Of a DNA stretch of 8,668 bases, positions 7,401 to 8,668 are shown one piece after another; the stretch's first letter is position 1, and each line of letters opens with the position of its first letter. The DNA is from Anaerolineales bacterium. GTDB taxonomy: Bacteria > Chloroflexota > Anaerolineae > Anaerolineales > E44-bin32. The stretch is taken from contig WVZH01000335.1 in the NCBI GenBank assembly GCA_011772595.1, positions 27,966-36,633 of the forward strand, given 5' to 3'. The notes beneath the pieces were generated by a model. That model had not been told where the DNA came from. It did no database searches and worked only from the letters and a program-made list of their open reading frames with translations. Made by a program: the position numbers and the translations under genes.

Positions 7401-7473
7401 TGGTGCGGATCTCGAGACCATCCCGATGACGCCCGAAAGGATATGGGAGGTCTTGAAGGGAGGCGATTCCTGA
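4468..7473 (+). CDS. Fused [2Fe-2S] and molybdopterin-binding catalytic subunit of a xanthine-oxidase-family hydroxylase
   Basis: This 1001-residue protein joins two subunits that are usually separate. Residues 1-160 bind two [2Fe-2S] clusters: Cys39, Cys44, Cys47 and Cys59 (plant-type) and Cys106, Cys109, Cys141 and Cys143. A Pro/Glu-rich linker (about 163-215) leads to the Mo domain. That domain has Gln438, the PRIGGGFGGKQ loop (463-473), GAYRGYGVPQG (585-595) and KAVAE with Glu960. By motif spacing these match bovine xanthine oxidase Gln767, Phe798-Gly799, Arg912 and catalytic Glu1261, so it should be active. It differs at bovine Glu802 (Gln473) and Phe914 (Tyr590), and GxGE reads VAE. The CO dehydrogenase AYxCSFR loop is absent. 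It should hydroxylate an N-heterocycle, aldehyde or similar compound with water. FAD is on the separate upstream subunit. Confidence 0.93.
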   Translation: MHIQFALNRKAIEIEVDADATLLELLRDQLGLFGAKHGCETGECGACAVLIDGVPVNTCVMLAPQVDGRDVNTIEALGEHPELGWRDSQGLHPIQQAFVETGAIQCGYCTPAMILAANALLERVSHPSEQQVREALAGVLCRCTGYLKPVQAVLRAAAVLRGEHVEPIEGPIPAPPELLADFEGQPEADGFQPSSPDLLTRTAIMPRIQVAPREAPWQVVGKPEPKVDAIKLAQGKPAFAADIEMRGMLVAKVLHSPLAHARIKHIDATEARALPGVAAVLTWEDIPRVVYSTAGQSDPIPGPLDTFSLDYKVRFVGDRVAFVAAETEAIAAKALELIKVEYEPLPAILDFEKALEEGATQIHDEPEYINFADSDPSRNLAAEIRIDIGDVEEGFKEADMVVEGTYKVPKVQQAHIEPHVVVTYWDEDDRLVIRTSTQVPFHVRRQLAPVLGLPPKRIRVVKPRIGGGFGGKQEVLIEDVAAHLTIATGRPVRFEYSRAEEFFASRSRHPMRIRMKTGVKRDGTITANEMYILSDTGAYGCHALTVTGNTGHKSMALYVGDGPYRKAPNIRFYADVVYSNRPPSGAYRGYGVPQGFWAVERHMERVARKVEMDPLDFRIKNTLRAGELQPFSTAWSEGREPRPETINTCGLEDCIHQGAAVIGWGDKFGNKSWREVPNAPHLRRGIGVAAVMQGTAIPYLDMGGASIKINDDGSFNLLVGATDLGTGSDTVLAQQAAEVLGVPVEDVVVYSSDTDFTPFDKGAYASSTTYISGAAVVRAAQQVAERIRIRAARMLSQERGKPIEAEDIRLADRSAWTPDGDSVTLVEVALNALHHEDQEQIMGVASYMSPVSPPPFAAQFAEVTVDIETGQVRVDKLVMAVDAGVIVNPLTASGQVEGGMTQALGYAVSEEMQYDEHGRPRETDFRDYHIFAANEMPALETIFIETYEPSHPFGVKAVAEIPMDGVAPAVGNAVLDACGADLETIPMTPERIWEVLKGGDS

Positions 7474-7518
7474 ATGGTCGCCCTCCATAAGCATCACATG
7501 TAGGGTCTGGAGAGGTAA

Positions 7519-8337
7519 ATGGCATTGTTCGAGCGGCTGGCAGCTCTGGAGAGAGAGGGAGGATCGGCAGTTCTGGCGACTGTCATCCAGACTCGCGGCT
7601 CAGTACCCAGGCGCGAGGGGACAAAAATGCTGATCTACGCCGACGGCCGGATAGAAGGTACGATCGGCGGCGGCAGAATGGAAGCGACCGTAATAGAAGA
7701 GGCCATGCTGGCCTTGAAGGATGGAAAAACGCGCGTGAAATCGTATGCGTTCGTGGATCCAGAGAAGGGAGATGTCGGTGTGTGCGGCGGTGAGATGGAA
7801 GTCTTCATTGAACCCTTACGCCCAAGTCCAATGGTTGTTGTGATTGGCGGTGGCCATGTCGGCAAGGCAGTCGCCCACCTGGCACATTGGCTGGGATTCC
7901 GCGTTGTCGTGTCGGACGACCGTCCAGAGTTTGTTACGCCTGAGGCAGTTCCGGATGCGGATGAATACATCCTATGCGCGTTGGGTGATCTCCCGGATAA
8001 AATCTCTATTCATGAGGAGACCTATCTGATCTTGGCGACGCGCGGAGTCGACATTGATGTGCTGGGCTTACCTGCACTGCTCGAGACGCCGGCGACCTAT
8101 ATCGGCGTCATCGGCTCCCGTAGGCGTTGGGAGACCACAGCCGACAAACTTCAGGAAATGGGCATCTCGGTGGAGAAGCTCCAACGCGTCACCTCCCCCA
8201 TCGGTTTGGAGCTAAACGCTGAAACGCCAGAGGAAATCGCGGTCAGCGTCATGGCCCAAATCGTGATGATGCGTAGGGGTGGAAGTGGAGAAACGATGGC
8301 CCATGCCCCGAAGCGGCGGAAGGGTAAAGCGAAATAA
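7519..8337 (+). CDS. xdhC: XdhC/CoxF-family molybdenum cofactor maturation factor
   Basis: XdhC-family proteins bind molybdenum cofactor, keep it for sulfuration and deliver it to xanthine-oxidase-type enzymes; they are not part of the mature enzyme. The 272-residue protein has the N-terminal XdhC_CoxI domain with TRGSVPRREGTKML (25-38), TIGGGRMEA (48-56) and VCGGEMEVFIEP (88-99). A Rossmann domain follows, with VIGGGHVGKA (108-117), VSDDRPEF, TRGVDID (174-180) and IGVIGSRRRW (195-204). The common GGGCxE cysteine is Arg53 here, and the usual histidine after TRG is Val177; Cys89 remains. The C-terminus is rich in Lys and Arg. GGAGAGGT precedes the ATG. It follows the hydroxylase after 45 nt, and its stop overlaps the next FAD-subunit start, so it may serve both enzymes. 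Confidence 0.92.
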   Translation: MALFERLAALEREGGSAVLATVIQTRGSVPRREGTKMLIYADGRIEGTIGGGRMEATVIEEAMLALKDGKTRVKSYAFVDPEKGDVGVCGGEMEVFIEPLRPSPMVVVIGGGHVGKAVAHLAHWLGFRVVVSDDRPEFVTPEAVPDADEYILCALGDLPDKISIHEETYLILATRGVDIDVLGLPALLETPATYIGVIGSRRRWETTADKLQEMGISVEKLQRVTSPIGLELNAETPEEIAVSVMAQIVMMRRGGSGETMAHAPKRRKGKAK

Positions 8338-8668
8338 TGTGGGATAGATACTACACGCCAGATACGCTTGAGGCCGGCCTGGAGCTATTATCCGAGCATT
8401 GGGAGCAGGCTCGTGTTGTCGCTGGCGCGACGGACCTCATCCTCGAGCTCGAACGAGGACAACACCCTGAGGTCAAAACACTGATCGATATCAGTCGTAT
8501 CCCCAACCTAGACGAGATTACGCTTGACGAAAAGGAGTGGATCCATCTTGGCCCGCTCGTGACTCACAATCACTGCGCCACTTCCGATTTGGTGATTGAA
8601 CATGCTTTCGCTTTAGCCCGCGCTTGCTGGGAAGTAGGTGCGCCGCAAATTCGAAATCGGGGTACGGT
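8337..8668 (+). CDS. FAD-binding subunit of a second molybdenum hydroxylase, 3' end cut off
   Basis: The frame starts at ATG 8337, whose first base is the last base of the XdhC stop (TAATG), and runs off the window after 110 complete codons. It begins with YYTPDTLEAGLELL, has an AGAT loop followed by Asp-Leu (29-34), LIDISRIPNL (49-58), LGPLVTHN (71-78) and ends in GAPQIRNRGT (101-110), just before the second FAD-binding GGN loop would appear. This is the N-terminal FAD_binding_5 domain of a CoxM/XdhB-type subunit. It differs clearly from the FAD subunit at 3686-4468, so it is a paralogue and not a recent duplicate. GGAAGGG at 8318-8324 is a distant ribosome site, so coupling to XdhC translation is likely. 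Its partner subunits should lie downstream. Confidence 0.88.
   Translation, partial: MWDRYYTPDTLEAGLELLSEHWEQARVVAGATDLILELERGQHPEVKTLIDISRIPNLDEITLDEKEWIHLGPLVTHNHCATSDLVIEHAFALARACWEVGAPQIRNRGT

Noticed and set aside
3686..7473. 4-Hydroxybenzoyl-CoA reductase as the identity of the hydroxylase.
   Set aside because: The Mo domain has some similar segments, but the FAD subunit is short and lacks the cysteine-rich insert that carries the extra [4Fe-4S] cluster.
7474..7503. Nine-codon frame (MVALHKHHM) starting directly after the Mo subunit stop, with GGGAGG 10 nt upstream, as a possible leader peptide for xdhC.
   Set aside because: Too short to judge. It has no run of regulatory codons and no attenuator-like hairpin in the 45-nt gap, so it is most likely chance.

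Overview
The window is a gene-dense stretch of bacterial DNA in which every supported gene lies on the + strand. GC content is moderate, roughly mid-50s percent by eye. Genes are packed with overlaps or gaps of a few bases. No tRNA, rRNA, mobile element or CRISPR array was seen. No gene-free stretch exceeds 70 bases. The content (bacterial coenzyme F420 biosynthesis, a luciferase-like F420-type oxidoreductase and molybdenum hydroxylases) points to an F420-producing bacterium. I favour a Chloroflexota (Thermomicrobia-like) lineage over Actinomycetota, but this is an inference from gene content and not a proven assignment.

Region 1 (1-3103) is an F420 block. It holds the 3' part of an FbiB C-terminal-type nitroreductase (dehydro-F420-0 reductase), then cofD/fbiA (phospholactate/PEP-moiety transferase), cofC/fbiD (guanylyltransferase) and an LLM-class, Mer-like oxidoreductase that probably uses F420. 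CofC makes the GDP-activated three-carbon unit, CofD transfers it to the deazaflavin Fo, and the nitroreductase would reduce the dehydro intermediate. The oxidoreductase is a likely consumer of the product. The first three genes overlap (10 nt and 4 nt) and the fourth follows after 3 nt, so they are almost certainly co-transcribed.

Region 2 (3104-7473) starts with a 69-nt gap carrying a plausible sigma-70-like promoter. A PaaI-type hotdog thioesterase follows, then an FAD subunit and a 1001-aa fusion of the two-cluster [2Fe-2S] subunit with the molybdopterin-binding catalytic subunit of a xanthine-oxidase-family hydroxylase. The active-site loops are intact, but the residue matching bovine xanthine oxidase Glu802 is Gln. 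The enzyme also lacks the CO dehydrogenase AYxCSFR loop, so its substrate is neither CO nor obviously xanthine.

Region 3 (7519-8668) holds an XdhC/CoxF-type maturation factor, which would prepare sulfurated Mo cofactor for the hydroxylase. The start of a second, divergent FAD subunit overlaps its stop codon, showing that another molybdenum hydroxylase is encoded just beyond the right edge.

Taken together, the window links F420 production and use to a molybdenum hydroxylase module of unknown substrate. All the gene families are known. The unusual parts are the combination, the small-large subunit fusion with a separate FAD subunit, and the active-site substitutions.
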